From NCBI GenBank assembly GCA_023436615.1, contig JAEZIO010000072.1, positions 62,001 through 126,000 of the forward strand: a DNA stretch of 64,000 bases, given 5' to 3'. Below the pieces are notes generated by a model. The model was not told the origin of the DNA, searched no databases, and worked only from the letters and a program-made list of their open reading frames with translations. The stretch's first letter is position 1. Each line of letters starts with the position of its first letter. This DNA is from Pseudomonadota bacterium (GTDB lineage Bacteria; Pseudomonadota; Alphaproteobacteria; Sphingomonadales; Sphingomonadaceae). Shown here piece after piece: positions 8,776 to 17,344 of the stretch. Position numbers and translations under genes: made by a program.

Positions 8776-10301
8776 AGCAGCACGAGCGCCGCGGCCGCCA
8801 CTATCGCGCCGCTCATTGCCGCCAGCGCGTAACCCCACCAGCGATGAGTCTCGATGATCGCGACTTCGGGAAGCGGCGGCGGAGGGGGAGCGGCCCCCGC
8901 CGGCGGATAATAATAGTCCATGCGGTGGACGAGCTCGGGGATCTTCTTGATCGCTCGGACCGTATCGGTGATGCGGTCGGCGTAATAAGCCTCCGGACCG
9001 AGTTCCGAGCGCATCCATTCGCGAAGGAAAGGCTCGGCCGTTTCCCACATGTTGATGTCGGGATCGAGCCGTGTGGCGACGCCCTCGTTCATTACCATCG
9101 TCTTCTGCAGGAGCAGCAGATGCGGCTGCGTCGGCATGTCGAAATCGCGGGTGATCGCGAACAGGCTCTCGAGCATCCGTCCGACCGAAATGTCCTTGAC
9201 CGGCAGTCCGCGGATGGGTTCGCCTGCGGCGCGGAGCGCGGTCGCGAACTCCGCGACATTATGGTGCGCGGGCACATATTGCGCCTCGAAGTGGATTTCG
9301 GCGACACGGCGATAGTCGCCGGTGATCAGGCCGTAGAGGATCTCGGCCAGCCATACCCGTGCCTGCCGGTCGATCCGGCCCATGATTCCGAAGTCGATCG
9401 CGCCGATCCGGCCGTCGGGCATCGCGAAAAGATTGCCGTGGTGGAGGTCGGCATGGAAGAAGCCGTCGACGATGGCCTGGCGCAGGAATGCGCGGACCAG
9501 GGTGGCCGCCAATGCCTTGCAATCCTGCCCTTCCGCCACGAGTGCGTCACGGTCGTTCAGCTTGATCCCTGGCAACCATTCGAGCGTCAACACGCGCCGC
9601 GCGGTGCGGCGCCAGTCGATCTCCGGAACATAATAGCCGGGCTCGGCGACCATGTTCTCCTTGAGCTCCGACGCTGATGCGGCCTCGCGCTGCAGGTCGA
9701 GCTCACGCGCCGTCCATTGCTTGAACTGGGCGACGACCAGCCGGGGCCGAAGCCGCGCCGGCTCGCCGCCCATCGTCTCAACCTGCGCGGCCGTCCATTC
9801 GTAGGTCTCGATCGCCTCCGCGAATTGCTCTTCGACGCCCGGCCGCAGGACCTTCACCGCTACGTCGCGCCCGTCTGTCGTCGTCGCGCGGTGGACCTGG
9901 GCGATGGACGCGGCGCCGATCGGAATCGGGTCGAACGCGCTGAACAGCTGGTCCAGCGGAGCACCGAATGCGCGTTCGATCTCGGCCCGGATCTTCGGGA
10001 ATGGAGCGGGCGGAAGGTCGTCCTGCAGACGCGAGAGGTTCTCGGCCGCGTCGACGCCGATAAGGTCCGGCCTCGTCGACAGCGTCTGGCCAAGCTTGAT
10101 TGCCGGTGGTCCGATTTCCTGAAGCGCGGCCGCGTAATCCGGAGCGTCCGGGACACGCGCACCGAAGCGCGCGATTCTCGCGACGCGGCGCACTTCAGCG
10201 GGCGTCAGCGCGTCGCGCTCGATGCCTGTGAGCGCGCCGTGCCGGGCAAGGGTCCGACCCCACTTCAGCAGCCGCCACAAATGGGTTGCGGAGCGGGTCA
10301 A
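8772..10301 (-). CDS. ubiB: UbiB-family protein, ubiquinone biosynthesis
   Basis: Atypical protein-kinase-like (ABC1/ADCK) membrane protein needed for ubiquinone synthesis, thought to act as an ATPase that helps extract or present lipid intermediates. 509 aa. It starts at TTG (10299-10301), overlapping the ubiE stop as TTGA. The signature PPAIKLGQTLSTRPDL (KxGQ motif) is near residue 65, AVKVLRPG supplies the nucleotide-binding lysine, and HADLHHGNLF and AIDFGIMGR the catalytic-loop and metal motifs. A single C-terminal hydrophobic helix ends the protein. Confidence 0.94.
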   Translation of the reverse strand: MTRSATHLWRLLKWGRTLARHGALTGIERDALTPAEVRRVARIARFGARVPDAPDYAAALQEIGPPAIKLGQTLSTRPDLIGVDAAENLSRLQDDLPPAPFPKIRAEIERAFGAPLDQLFSAFDPIPIGAASIAQVHRATTTDGRDVAVKVLRPGVEEQFAEAIETYEWTAAQVETMGGEPARLRPRLVVAQFKQWTARELDLQREAASASELKENMVAEPGYYVPEIDWRRTARRVLTLEWLPGIKLNDRDALVAEGQDCKALAATLVRAFLRQAIVDGFFHADLHHGNLFAMPDGRIGAIDFGIMGRIDRQARVWLAEILYGLITGDYRRVAEIHFEAQYVPAHHNVAEFATALRAAGEPIRGLPVKDISVGRMLESLFAITRDFDMPTQPHLLLLQKTMVMNEGVATRLDPDINMWETAEPFLREWMRSELGPEAYYADRITDTVRAIKKIPELVHRMDYYYPPAGAAPPPPPLPEVAIIETHRWWGYALAAMSGAIVAAAALVLL

Positions 10302-11029
10302 ATTTTCCAGCCGCTATGGATGCAGACGAGCCCGCCGAATATCGTCTCGACCTTCGTCTGTCGAAAGCCGGCCGCCTCGATCATCCGCCGGAACTGTTCC
10401 GGCCTGGGGAAGCGGCGGATCGATTCGACGAGGTAGCGATAGCTTTCCTCGTCCCGCGCAACCGCCTTGCCGATCCTCGGGATCAGGCGGCTCGCGTAAA
10501 GCTCGTAAACGTCGGCGAATCCCGGCCATTCGCTCGTGGAGAATTCGAGGCAGAAGAACCGCCCGCCATGCTTGAGGACCCGGTGCGCTTCCTTCAGCGC
10601 CGCTGGAATGTCGGTGACGTTCCGGATGCCGAACGCGATCGTATAGGCGTCAAAGCTTGCCGCGTCGAAGCTCAGCGCTTCGGCGTTCTCCTGCTTCCAG
10701 GCGAGGCGTTCAAGACCGCGCGCCTTTGCCCGCTCCATGCCCACCGCGAGCATGTCCGCGTTGATGTCCGCGACCGTGACGTGCGCGCCCCGGGCCGCCA
10801 GCCGAAAGGCGACGTCGCCGGTGCCTCCGGCCATGTCGAGGATCTCTTCCCCGCCCCTCGGCTTCACTCGGGCGACGAACCGGTCCTTCCAGCGGCGGTG
10901 AAGGCCGGCGGACATCAGGTCGTTCATGATGTCGTACCGGCGCGCGACAGAGCTGAACACACGCCCCACGCGCCGCGTCTTCTCGTCGGCGCTGACCAGC
11001 TGGTCGCCGAAATTCACCTGATCGCTCAT
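10298..11029 (-). CDS. ubiE: Demethylmenaquinone/ubiquinone C-methyltransferase UbiE
   Basis: SAM-dependent C-methyltransferase of quinone synthesis. 243 aa. The SAM-binding DMAGGTGDVAFRLAARG lies near residue 64. The UbiE/COQ5 signatures RRYDIMNDLMSAGLHRRWK near the N-terminus and LKHGGRFFCLEFS further on are intact. It is the first gene of a ubiE-ubiB pair on the minus strand and divergent from mutM across 47 bases. The neighbouring complex I operon later in the window uses the quinone these two genes help make. Confidence 0.96.
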   Translation of the reverse strand: MSDQVNFGDQLVSADEKTRRVGRVFSSVARRYDIMNDLMSAGLHRRWKDRFVARVKPRGGEEILDMAGGTGDVAFRLAARGAHVTVADINADMLAVGMERAKARGLERLAWKQENAEALSFDAASFDAYTIAFGIRNVTDIPAALKEAHRVLKHGGRFFCLEFSTSEWPGFADVYELYASRLIPRIGKAVARDEESYRYLVESIRRFPRPEQFRRMIEAAGFRQTKVETIFGGLVCIHSGWKI

Positions 11030-11076
11030 CGCGCCTGCCTCTAGCTGGCTGCGCGAAGCTTCGCCATATCGCGCTG

Positions 11077-11883
11077 GTGCCCGAGCTTCCAGAAGTCGAA
11101 ACCACCGTTCGCGGACTGGAAAAGGTGCTGCTGGGCAGGCGGATTGCCGGGATCGAGCTGCGCCGCGCGGATCTGCGACGCGAGTTCCCGCCCGGCCTCG
11201 GCCAGCGGTTGACTGGCGCGACCGTCACGAAGCTGGGGCGGAGAGGCAAGTTCGGCCTGATCCATACGGATCGCGGCGACACTTTGGTCTTTCACCTCGG
11301 GATGTCGGGAAAATGGAGAGTCGAGCCTGCCGACGTTCACCCGCATGACCATCTGCTGATCGAGACCGACGACGGCCGGCGGATCGCGCTCAACGATCCG
11401 CGGCGCTTCGGCTCGGTCGACCTCGTCGCGACGGCCGAGCTTGAGTCCTTGCCAGCGCTTTCATTCCTCGGACCGGAGCCGACGGAGCTGGACCCGGGCG
11501 CGCTTCTCGCGAGCCTCCGCGGCCGGACTGCTCCGATCAAGGCATTGCTTCTCGATCAGCGGATCGTCGCCGGGCTCGGGAATATCTACGTGTGCGAGGC
11601 CTTGTACCGCGCCCGCATCAACCCGCGGCGTGCCGGCGGCCGCGTGTCGAGGGCGAGCGTGGATCGTCTCGTCAGCGCCATCGCCGAGGTTATCGCGGAG
11701 GCGATCGAGGCTGGCGGATCGACGCTTCGCGATTATGCCCGCCCCGATGGCGAGCTCGGCTATTTCTCGAAACGCTTCTCGGTCTATGACCGCGAGGGCA
11801 GGGCATGCGAATGCGGGGGTGTGGTGCGGCGCGTCGTTCAAGGCGGCCGGTCGACCTTCTATTGCCCGCGGTGCCAGCATTGA
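11077..11883 (+). CDS. mutM: Formamidopyrimidine-DNA glycosylase (Fpg)
   Basis: Bifunctional glycosylase/AP lyase that removes 8-oxoguanine and formamidopyrimidines. 268 aa from a GTG start (11077). The mature N-terminal proline nucleophile and the catalytic glutamate are in MPELPEVE. K58-region GRRGKFGL, the helix-two-turn-helix segment GLGNIYVCEALYRARI and the C-terminal zinc finger CxC..CxxC (ACECGGVV then YCPRCQH) are present. The ubiE/mutM/rpsT/dnaA order is a familiar alphaproteobacterial neighbourhood. Confidence 0.96.
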   Translation: MPELPEVETTVRGLEKVLLGRRIAGIELRRADLRREFPPGLGQRLTGATVTKLGRRGKFGLIHTDRGDTLVFHLGMSGKWRVEPADVHPHDHLLIETDDGRRIALNDPRRFGSVDLVATAELESLPALSFLGPEPTELDPGALLASLRGRTAPIKALLLDQRIVAGLGNIYVCEALYRARINPRRAGGRVSRASVDRLVSAIAEVIAEAIEAGGSTLRDYARPDGELGYFSKRFSVYDREGRACECGGVVRRVVQGGRSTFYCPRCQH

Positions 11884-11918
11884 CCCGAATCGGCTCCCAC
11901 GGTAGGGGGCGTCCATAT

Positions 11919-11952
11919 CGGCGCGGGGCTAATTGCTTCGGCGCCGCTTTTT
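11919..11952 (+). terminator. Hairpin plus T-run between mutM and rpsT
   Basis: A 6-bp stem CGGCGC/GCGCCG (11919-11924 with 11941-11946), a 16-base loop and then CTTTTT. It fits an intrinsic terminator for mutM. It sits 22 bases before rpsT, so it could also act as a leader structure for S20 synthesis. Confidence 0.5.
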
Positions 11953-11973
11953 CATCGACCAAGGACCTTTCGA

Positions 11974-12237
11974 ATGGCGAACACGCCGCAAGCCAAGAAG
12001 CGCATCCGCCGCAACGCCAATCGAGCGACCATCAACCATGCCCGGATCAGCCGGATCCGCACGTTCGTGAAGCAGGTCGAATCGGCGCTTGCCTCCGGCA
12101 ATAAGAAAGAAGCGGCCGAAGCTCTCAAAATGGCACAGCCCGAGCTCGCTCGCGGCGTTGCCCGCGGGGTGCTGCACAAGAACACGGCCTCGCGCAAATT
12201 GTCGCGCCTGTCCAAGAGGGTTGCCGCGCTGGGCTAA
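11974..12237 (+). CDS. rpsT: 30S ribosomal protein S20
   Basis: Small-subunit primary 16S rRNA-binding protein. 87 aa, very basic, beginning MANTPQAKKRIRRNANRA, with the KNTASRKLSRLSKRV C-terminus typical of bS20. An AAGGA ribosome site lies 9 bases upstream of the ATG. It stands between mutM and dnaA and is followed by a strong terminator, so it is probably transcribed on its own or with mutM. Confidence 0.97.
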   Translation: MANTPQAKKRIRRNANRATINHARISRIRTFVKQVESALASGNKKEAAEALKMAQPELARGVARGVLHKNTASRKLSRLSKRVAALG

Positions 12238-12261
12238 CAGAGCCTGGCAAAAACGGCCTCC

Positions 12262-12294
12262 AAATGGGCCGCCGGGGCGCCGGCGGCCCGTTTC
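12262..12294 (+). terminator. Rho-independent terminator of rpsT
   Basis: Long perfect hairpin: a 10-bp GC stem (GGGCCGCCGG with CCGGCGGCCC, 12266-12275 and 12280-12289), extended by AAAT/GTTT pairing to 14 bp, with a GGCG loop and a TTTCATTT tail. Placed 25 bases after the rpsT stop. Confidence 0.85.
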
Positions 12295-12299
12295 ATTTC

Positions 12300-12608
12300 G
12301 ACACTTAAAAAAAACGAGGATTCCTCGCGATTCGCGCGGTAACTTTAAATTAACCACGTGGAAAAGTCGCAGTTTTCCGCGATTTCCGCAGCTTTCCGTC
12401 ACTTTTGCGTGTCAAGCCGTTTTATTTCACTTCAATGAAAAATGGGGTCTTGAAAGCTGCCGCCGGTGCTTTCAAAAACAGCTTTCCGAGGCGCGAATCC
12501 GCGCCAGGGGCAAGAGAGAAAGAGACCATCGGGCCCGCGACTCGGATCGCGGGCAAGAGGTTCCTTTTGTCTTGGGGCCAGGGGGCTAGCTGAGGGAGGC
12601 GCAGGCCA
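12300..12608 (+). promoter_or_regulatory. dnaA upstream regulatory region
   Basis: No gene is visible in this AT-richer stretch. It holds two GATTC sites 10 bases apart (12319, 12329) and two more GANTC sites (12495, 12539). A CtrA-like box GTAA-N7-TTAACC starts at 12339. TTTCCG repeats lie at about 10-base spacing (12374, 12383, 12393). Three hairpins follow: TTGAAAGC/GCTTTCAA (12450-12475), GGCGCG/CGCGCC (12490-12505) and GCCCGCGA/TCGCGGGC (12533-12554). GGAGG at 12595 is the dnaA ribosome site. I could not identify a convincing -35/-10 pair. A match to the DnaA box consensus is poor (TTAACCACG). Confidence 0.5.
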
Positions 12609-14006
12609 GTGCAGGGCGGACGGACGGACTCGTGCCAGGTGGACGACAGCAAGGTGGCAGCACCGCTGGAGGCAGCCTGGGAGTCTATCCGAACCGGGCT
12701 GCGCCGCGATCTGGGCGTTCGTACGTTTGACGGCTGGCTGAAGCCCGCGGGCCTCGGGGCGCTGGATCCCGACACGGGCGCGCTTGAAATCGTCATGCCG
12801 AGCCAGTTCATGGCCGACTGGGTCACCTCCCATTTCGGCGAGCGGCTCGCGCTCGCCTGGAAGACGACGTTGCCCATCGTCCGCGAGGTTCGTGTCGTCG
12901 CTGCGGCGGACGCACCGCGCCCCGCACCGCTGCTCATCCTCGAAGAGACGCCCGCGCCTGGAGTCGTCGAGCGCGATCCCGCCGCTCCGAACTTCGACCC
13001 TCGCTACCGGTTCGAAAGCTTCGTCGTCGGCAAAGCCAATGAGGTGGCCGCGACCGCTGCCCGCACCCTCGCAACGGCCGACCAGGTGAGCTTCAACCCG
13101 CTGTTCGTCCACGGCGGTACCGGCCGCGGCAAGACTCACCTTCTGCACGCAATCGGCCACACCTTCGGCGAGCGCTATCCGGGGCGCCGCATCGTCTCCA
13201 TGTCGGCCGAGAAGTTCATGGTCGAGTTCATCCGCGCGCTGAAGGAAAACGATACGATCGGATTCAAGAGCCGGCTTCGCGGCGCCGACTTGCTGCTGAT
13301 CGACGACGTCCAGTTCATTGCCGGCAAGGATTCGACGCAGGAAGAATTCTTCCACACGATGAACGAGATTATCGGCGCCGGTAAGCGGCTGGTGATCACC
13401 TCGGACCGGGCGCCGCAGGACCTGGACGGCATCGCGCCGCGAATCCTGTCGCGCCTGTCATGGGGGCTGGTCGCCGACATCAACGCAGCGGACTTCGAGC
13501 TCCGCTACAACATCATCGTCGCCAAGCTGGCGCTTCTGCCGGCCGTCGAGATGCCCCGCAACGTCATCGAGTTCCTCGCGCGTCGCGTGACATCGAGCGT
13601 TCGCGAGCTCGAGGGGGCGCTCAACCGGATTGCCGCTTATGCGATGATGACCGGCCGCGACATCGACATCGCCTTCGTCGAGGAAGTGCTTGCGAACGTG
13701 CTTCGCGCCAACCAGCGGCGCATCTCGATCGACGAGATCCAGACGCAGGTCGCGGAGCATTACCGCATCCGCAAGGCGGAGATGACGTCCGCGCGCCGCG
13801 CCCGCGAAGTGGCTCGCCCGCGGCAGGTGGCGATGTACCTGTCGAAGCAATTGACCCCGAAGTCGCTGCCCGACATCGGTCGCCGTTTCGGCGGTCGGGA
13901 CCACACGACGGTCATCCATGCGGTTCGCCAGATCGAGAAGCTTCGCGCCAGCGACTCCGAGCTGGACGCCGACATTCGGCTGCTGACGCGCCAGCTGGAA
14001 GGCTGA
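12609..14006 (+). CDS. dnaA: Chromosomal replication initiator DnaA
   Basis: AAA+ initiator that binds oriC and opens it. The GTG start at 12609 lies 9 bases after GGAGG and gives 465 aa; a GTG at 12639 is an alternative without a ribosome site. Domain I is about residues 20-95 with a short linker to 125. The AAA+ domain has Walker A GGTGRGKTH (169-177), Walker B LLLIDDVQF (228-236) and sensor-type ITSDRAPQDL. Domain IV carries the DNA-binding signature GGRDHTTVIHAV. Flanked by rpsT, as in many alphaproteobacteria. Confidence 0.97.
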   Translation: MQGGRTDSCQVDDSKVAAPLEAAWESIRTGLRRDLGVRTFDGWLKPAGLGALDPDTGALEIVMPSQFMADWVTSHFGERLALAWKTTLPIVREVRVVAAADAPRPAPLLILEETPAPGVVERDPAAPNFDPRYRFESFVVGKANEVAATAARTLATADQVSFNPLFVHGGTGRGKTHLLHAIGHTFGERYPGRRIVSMSAEKFMVEFIRALKENDTIGFKSRLRGADLLLIDDVQFIAGKDSTQEEFFHTMNEIIGAGKRLVITSDRAPQDLDGIAPRILSRLSWGLVADINAADFELRYNIIVAKLALLPAVEMPRNVIEFLARRVTSSVRELEGALNRIAAYAMMTGRDIDIAFVEEVLANVLRANQRRISIDEIQTQVAEHYRIRKAEMTSARRAREVARPRQVAMYLSKQLTPKSLPDIGRRFGGRDHTTVIHAVRQIEKLRASDSELDADIRLLTRQLEG

Positions 14007-14018
14007 CGAAGCCGCCGG

Positions 14019-15041
14019 TCAGGCGGTCAGGCCGACTGCGGATTTGGCTTTTGCAAGCGTCGGCGCGCCGATTTCTGAGGCACGCTCGGCGCCTGCAGCG
14101 AGGATCCGGTCGAGTTCTGCAGTGTCCCGCCGAAGCTCGTCCAGCCGCGTCCGGATCGGAGCGATCAGCGCGATGAGCGCATCGGCCAGCGCCGGTTTGA
14201 ACTGCCCGAAGCCCTGGCCTGCGAAGCGCGCAAGCACCTGCTCGGGCGTTTCGCCGGCGATCGCGGCGTACACGCCGATCAGGTTCTTCGCCTCCGCTCG
14301 GCCTTCCAGCGCCTCCGGCCGGTCGGGGAGGGGTTCCGCATCCGTCTTGGCCTTGCGGATCTTCTGCGCGATGGCGTCGTCGCTGTCGGTCAGGTGGATG
14401 CGGCTCATTTCCGACGGGTCCGACTTGGACATTTTCGCGCGGCCGTCGCGAAGGCTCATCACGCGCGCCGCGGAACCCCCGCCGATGAACGGCTCGGGCG
14501 GGATGAACAGCTCGATATCGAAGTCGTTGTTGAACTTGAGCGCGATGTCGCGCGTGAGCTCGACATGCTGCTTCTGGTCTTCGCCGACCGGAACGTGCGT
14601 GGCCCGATAGAGCAGGATGTCCGCGGCCTGGAGCACCGGATAGGTATAGAGGCCGACCGAGGCCCCCTCGCGGTTCTTGCCGGTCTTTTCCTTGAACTGG
14701 GTCATTCGATTGAGCCAGCCAACGCGGGCGGTGCACTGAAGGAGCCACGCAAGCTCGGCATGCGCCGGAACGGCGCTCTGCGCGAACAAGGTCGACTTCG
14801 CGGGGTCGATCCCGCTGGCGATCAGGGCCGCCGCCATTTCACGAACGTTCGACCGAAGCTCGTCAGGCGCGACGTCGATCGTAAGCGCGTGAAGGTCGGC
14901 AAGGAAGAACAGGCATTCGGCCTCGTCCTGCATCCGCACCCAGCGCAGGATCGCCCCGAGCAGGTTGCCGAGGTGGAGGCCGCCGGTCGGCTGGATGCCG
15001 GAAAGGACGCGCATCGGCTGTGGTGATGGATCAGGCGGCAT
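14019..15041 (-). CDS. trpS: Tryptophan-tRNA ligase
   Basis: Class Ic aminoacyl-tRNA synthetase that charges tRNA-Trp. 340 aa. The HIGH-type motif is seen as GIQPTGGLHLGN (15-26), followed by LADLHALT and YPVLQAADILLY, with KMSKS at 203-207. The ATG overlaps the last 11 bases of murJ. A start at the internal methionine 10 is possible and would remove the overlap. Convergent with dnaA across 12 bases that contain a short CCGCC/GGCGG hairpin. Confidence 0.97.
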   Translation of the reverse strand: MPPDPSPQPMRVLSGIQPTGGLHLGNLLGAILRWVRMQDEAECLFFLADLHALTIDVAPDELRSNVREMAAALIASGIDPAKSTLFAQSAVPAHAELAWLLQCTARVGWLNRMTQFKEKTGKNREGASVGLYTYPVLQAADILLYRATHVPVGEDQKQHVELTRDIALKFNNDFDIELFIPPEPFIGGGSAARVMSLRDGRAKMSKSDPSEMSRIHLTDSDDAIAQKIRKAKTDAEPLPDRPEALEGRAEAKNLIGVYAAIAGETPEQVLARFAGQGFGQFKPALADALIALIAPIRTRLDELRRDTAELDRILAAGAERASEIGAPTLAKAKSAVGLTA

Positions 15042-16587
15042 CCGTGTACGGCCTCCTTCGCCGGAACAATGAAATCAGCTCCTCCTTGTCGGTGCCGCCG
15101 AGCAGCCAGACGAGCGGGAAGTAGACGGCCATTCCGGCGCCCACCAGCGCGACGACGCCAACCAGCCTGTGACCGGTGGACCCCGTGAACCATTCCGGGA
15201 TGCCGACGCCGACACCGTAGAGCGCTGCCGCCATTGCAGCGGCGGCGATGAGCTGGCGCCCGATCCGCGAAAGCAGCCAGCCTTCGGCCCTGAAATGCCC
15301 GCGCGCGTGAAGGATCACGTAGAGCAGCAGGCAATTGAGCCACGAGCTGATCGCCACTGCCGCGGCGAGGCCACCCAACCCGAAAGGCGGGATGAGCACG
15401 AAGTTCAGGATGACGTTCACGATCAGCACCAGGACCGCGATCTTCACCGGCGTCGCCGTATCGCGCCGGGCGTAGAAGCCCGGCGTCAGCACCTTGACCA
15501 GCACATAGGCCGGCAAGCCGAGCGCGATGAGCGACAGGCACAGCGCCGTCGAGCGCGCGTCTTCAGGCGTGAACTTCCCCTGCTCGAAAATGGCCGAGAT
15601 CAAGGGCAGCGCGGCTACCGACAATGCGATGGCGGCCGGCAGGCAGAGCAGCATTGCGAGTTCTGCGGCCTGGCCCTGGACCCGCGCGGCCTTGTCGGCC
15701 TCTCCCTTGTCGACGAAGCGGCTGACGGTCGGAAGGATGGCGGTTCCAAGCGCGGCGCCGATCACGCCGAGCGGGAGCTGGTTGAGCCGGTCGGCATAGT
15801 TGAAGTGACTGACCGCGCCTGTGCCGATGCGCGCGAGGAACACCGTATCGATGAGGATGCTGAGCTGATAGACGCCCGCCCCCAGCGTCGCGGGGATGAC
15901 CACGCGAACGAATTGACGAACCCCGGGGGTGAGGCGCGGGCGCCGGACCTTGAGGACGATGCCGGCGCGCTTCGATGCCCAGATCAGAAGTCCGAGCTGG
16001 AGCAGGCCGCCGACCGTGACCGCCCCGGCGAGGGCCGTCGCGGTGACTTGCCCACCCTGGTCGAACAGCGTCAGGCCGACGAGCATGGCGATGTTGAGAA
16101 GGGCCGGCGCGAAAGCTGCCGCCGTGAACCGCGCCAGGCTGTTCAGGATGCCCGAGAACAGCGACACCAGGCTGATCAGCAGGAGGTACGGGAAGGTGAT
16201 GCGGGTCAGCAAGCTCGCGAAAGCCAGTTCGTGCCCCTGCCAGCCGGTGATCACGCCGACGAACGCCGGCATGATGATTTCGAAAATGGCCGTGAAGATG
16301 ACGAGGGTCGGCAAAAAGACCGCGAGCACCTCTTCCGAGAAGTGCCGAGCCGCGTCGCCCCCGCCCGACTGCAGGCGCTGGCTGTAGAGCGGCACGAAGC
16401 CGGCCGAGAAGGCCCCTTCGCCGAACAGGCGGCGAAACGTGTTCGGGAGACGGAAGGCGACGAGAAATGCGTCCGTGTAGAAGCCGGCGCCAAGCACGCG
16501 GGCCATCACCATCTCGCGAGCGAAACCGGCGATGCGGCTGACGAGCGTCAGTCCGCCGATCGTTCCGGTCGCCTTGATCAGGTTCAC
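15031..16587 (-). CDS. murJ: Lipid II flippase MurJ
   Basis: MVIN/MurJ-family polytopic inner-membrane protein that flips lipid II to the periplasm. 518 aa from a GTG start (16585-16587), beginning MNLIKATGTIGGLTLVSRIA. It shows about 14 hydrophobic segments and the family blocks FREMVMARVLGAG-like N-terminus, RLPNTFRRLFGEGAFSAGFVP and the later LYQLSILIDTVFLARIG-type helix. It follows secB by 31 bases and overlaps trpS, so secB-murJ-trpS look like one unit. Confidence 0.95.
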   Translation of the reverse strand: MNLIKATGTIGGLTLVSRIAGFAREMVMARVLGAGFYTDAFLVAFRLPNTFRRLFGEGAFSAGFVPLYSQRLQSGGGDAARHFSEEVLAVFLPTLVIFTAIFEIIMPAFVGVITGWQGHELAFASLLTRITFPYLLLISLVSLFSGILNSLARFTAAAFAPALLNIAMLVGLTLFDQGGQVTATALAGAVTVGGLLQLGLLIWASKRAGIVLKVRRPRLTPGVRQFVRVVIPATLGAGVYQLSILIDTVFLARIGTGAVSHFNYADRLNQLPLGVIGAALGTAILPTVSRFVDKGEADKAARVQGQAAELAMLLCLPAAIALSVAALPLISAIFEQGKFTPEDARSTALCLSLIALGLPAYVLVKVLTPGFYARRDTATPVKIAVLVLIVNVILNFVLIPPFGLGGLAAAVAISSWLNCLLLYVILHARGHFRAEGWLLSRIGRQLIAAAAMAAALYGVGVGIPEWFTGSTGHRLVGVVALVGAGMAVYFPLVWLLGGTDKEELISLFRRRRPYTDAA

Positions 16588-16618
16588 GGGCGCGATTCCG
16601 CTTGCGGACCGCGGCAGG

Positions 16619-17164
16619 TCAGGCCTTGCCCGAGCCTTCCTCGGCGATCTCGGCCGCCCCAGGCTCGCCTTCGCCGCCGGCGGCTTCGCCCTGCTGCTGC
16701 GCCGCCTGGACCTGAGCCATATAGGCGGCGCCGAAGTCGATCGGCTCGAGGAGCAGCGGCGGGAAGCCCATGTTCTGGATCGAATCGGCGACGATCTGCC
16801 GAGCGAACGGGAACAGGAGCCGCGGAGCCTCGACCAAGAGGAAGGGGGGCACGGCCTCCTCGGGGAAGTTACGGATTCCGAACAGTCCCGCGAAGCTCAG
16901 GTCCACGAGGAAGTGGATGCCGTTTTGCGACTGCGCCTTCACCTCGACCTTGAGGAGGACCTCGTGAACTTCCTCCGACACCCGCTCGACGTTGAGATTG
17001 AAGTTGACGTCAAGCGACGGCTGGTCCTGCCATTGGAAGACCTGGGGAGCGCTCGGGCTCTCGACCGACAAGTCCTTGATATACTGGGCCAGGGTCGCGG
17101 CCTGCGGCTCATTGTCGCTGGTTGCGGCGCCGTTTCCGGCGCTGGTCGAATCCTCTTGAGCCAT
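16619..17164 (-). CDS. secB: Protein-export chaperone SecB
   Basis: Tetrameric cytoplasmic chaperone that holds preproteins for SecA. 181 aa, longer than usual because of an acidic/Ala-Gly-rich C-terminal tail after about residue 155. Core features IKDLSVESPSAP, VNFNLNVE, VDLSFAGLFGI and PFARQIVADSIQNMGFPPLLLEP-like segments are in order. Divergent from the Tim44-like gene across 180 bases. Confidence 0.95.
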   Translation of the reverse strand: MAQEDSTSAGNGAATSDNEPQAATLAQYIKDLSVESPSAPQVFQWQDQPSLDVNFNLNVERVSEEVHEVLLKVEVKAQSQNGIHFLVDLSFAGLFGIRNFPEEAVPPFLLVEAPRLLFPFARQIVADSIQNMGFPPLLLEPIDFGAAYMAQVQAAQQQGEAAGGEGEPGAAEIAEEGSGKA

Positions 17165-17285
17165 GTCCTGTCTCGCTTCAAACCGGGTGGGTGCGGACCC
17201 GGAAAAAGCCGGGCGCGTTTTTCGCCGTGGCGCCTAGCAGTCGGTCAAATGGCGTGCAATGGCGAGGAACTCCCCGGACCGGGCT

Positions 17286-17314
17286 TTGAATCTGGACCGA
17301 CAGCGCATTATGTT
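17286..17314 (+). promoter_or_regulatory. Predicted sigma-70-type promoter for the Tim44-like gene
   Basis: TTGAAT (17286-17291), a 17-base spacer and TATGTT (17309-17314). The predicted transcription start is near 17321, about 24 bases before the TTG start codon of the Tim44-like gene. Confidence 0.5.
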
Positions 17315-17344
17315 CGTTTGAGGAATGGATCGGAACAAGAAGCG

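Noticed and set aside
12340..12360. Possible DnaA box (TTAACCACG) and oriC
   Set aside because: Poor match and no cluster of boxes or AT-rich unwinding element; alphaproteobacterial origins are often not at dnaA.
15169..16953. 594-codon open frame on the plus strand
   Set aside because: Antisense to murJ and secB, rich in Arg/Asp/Glu repeats, no motif; a shadow of high-GC third positions.
16532..17344. Upstream extension of the Tim44-like frame
   Set aside because: Runs antisense through secB; the family N-terminus and a promoter place the start at 17345.
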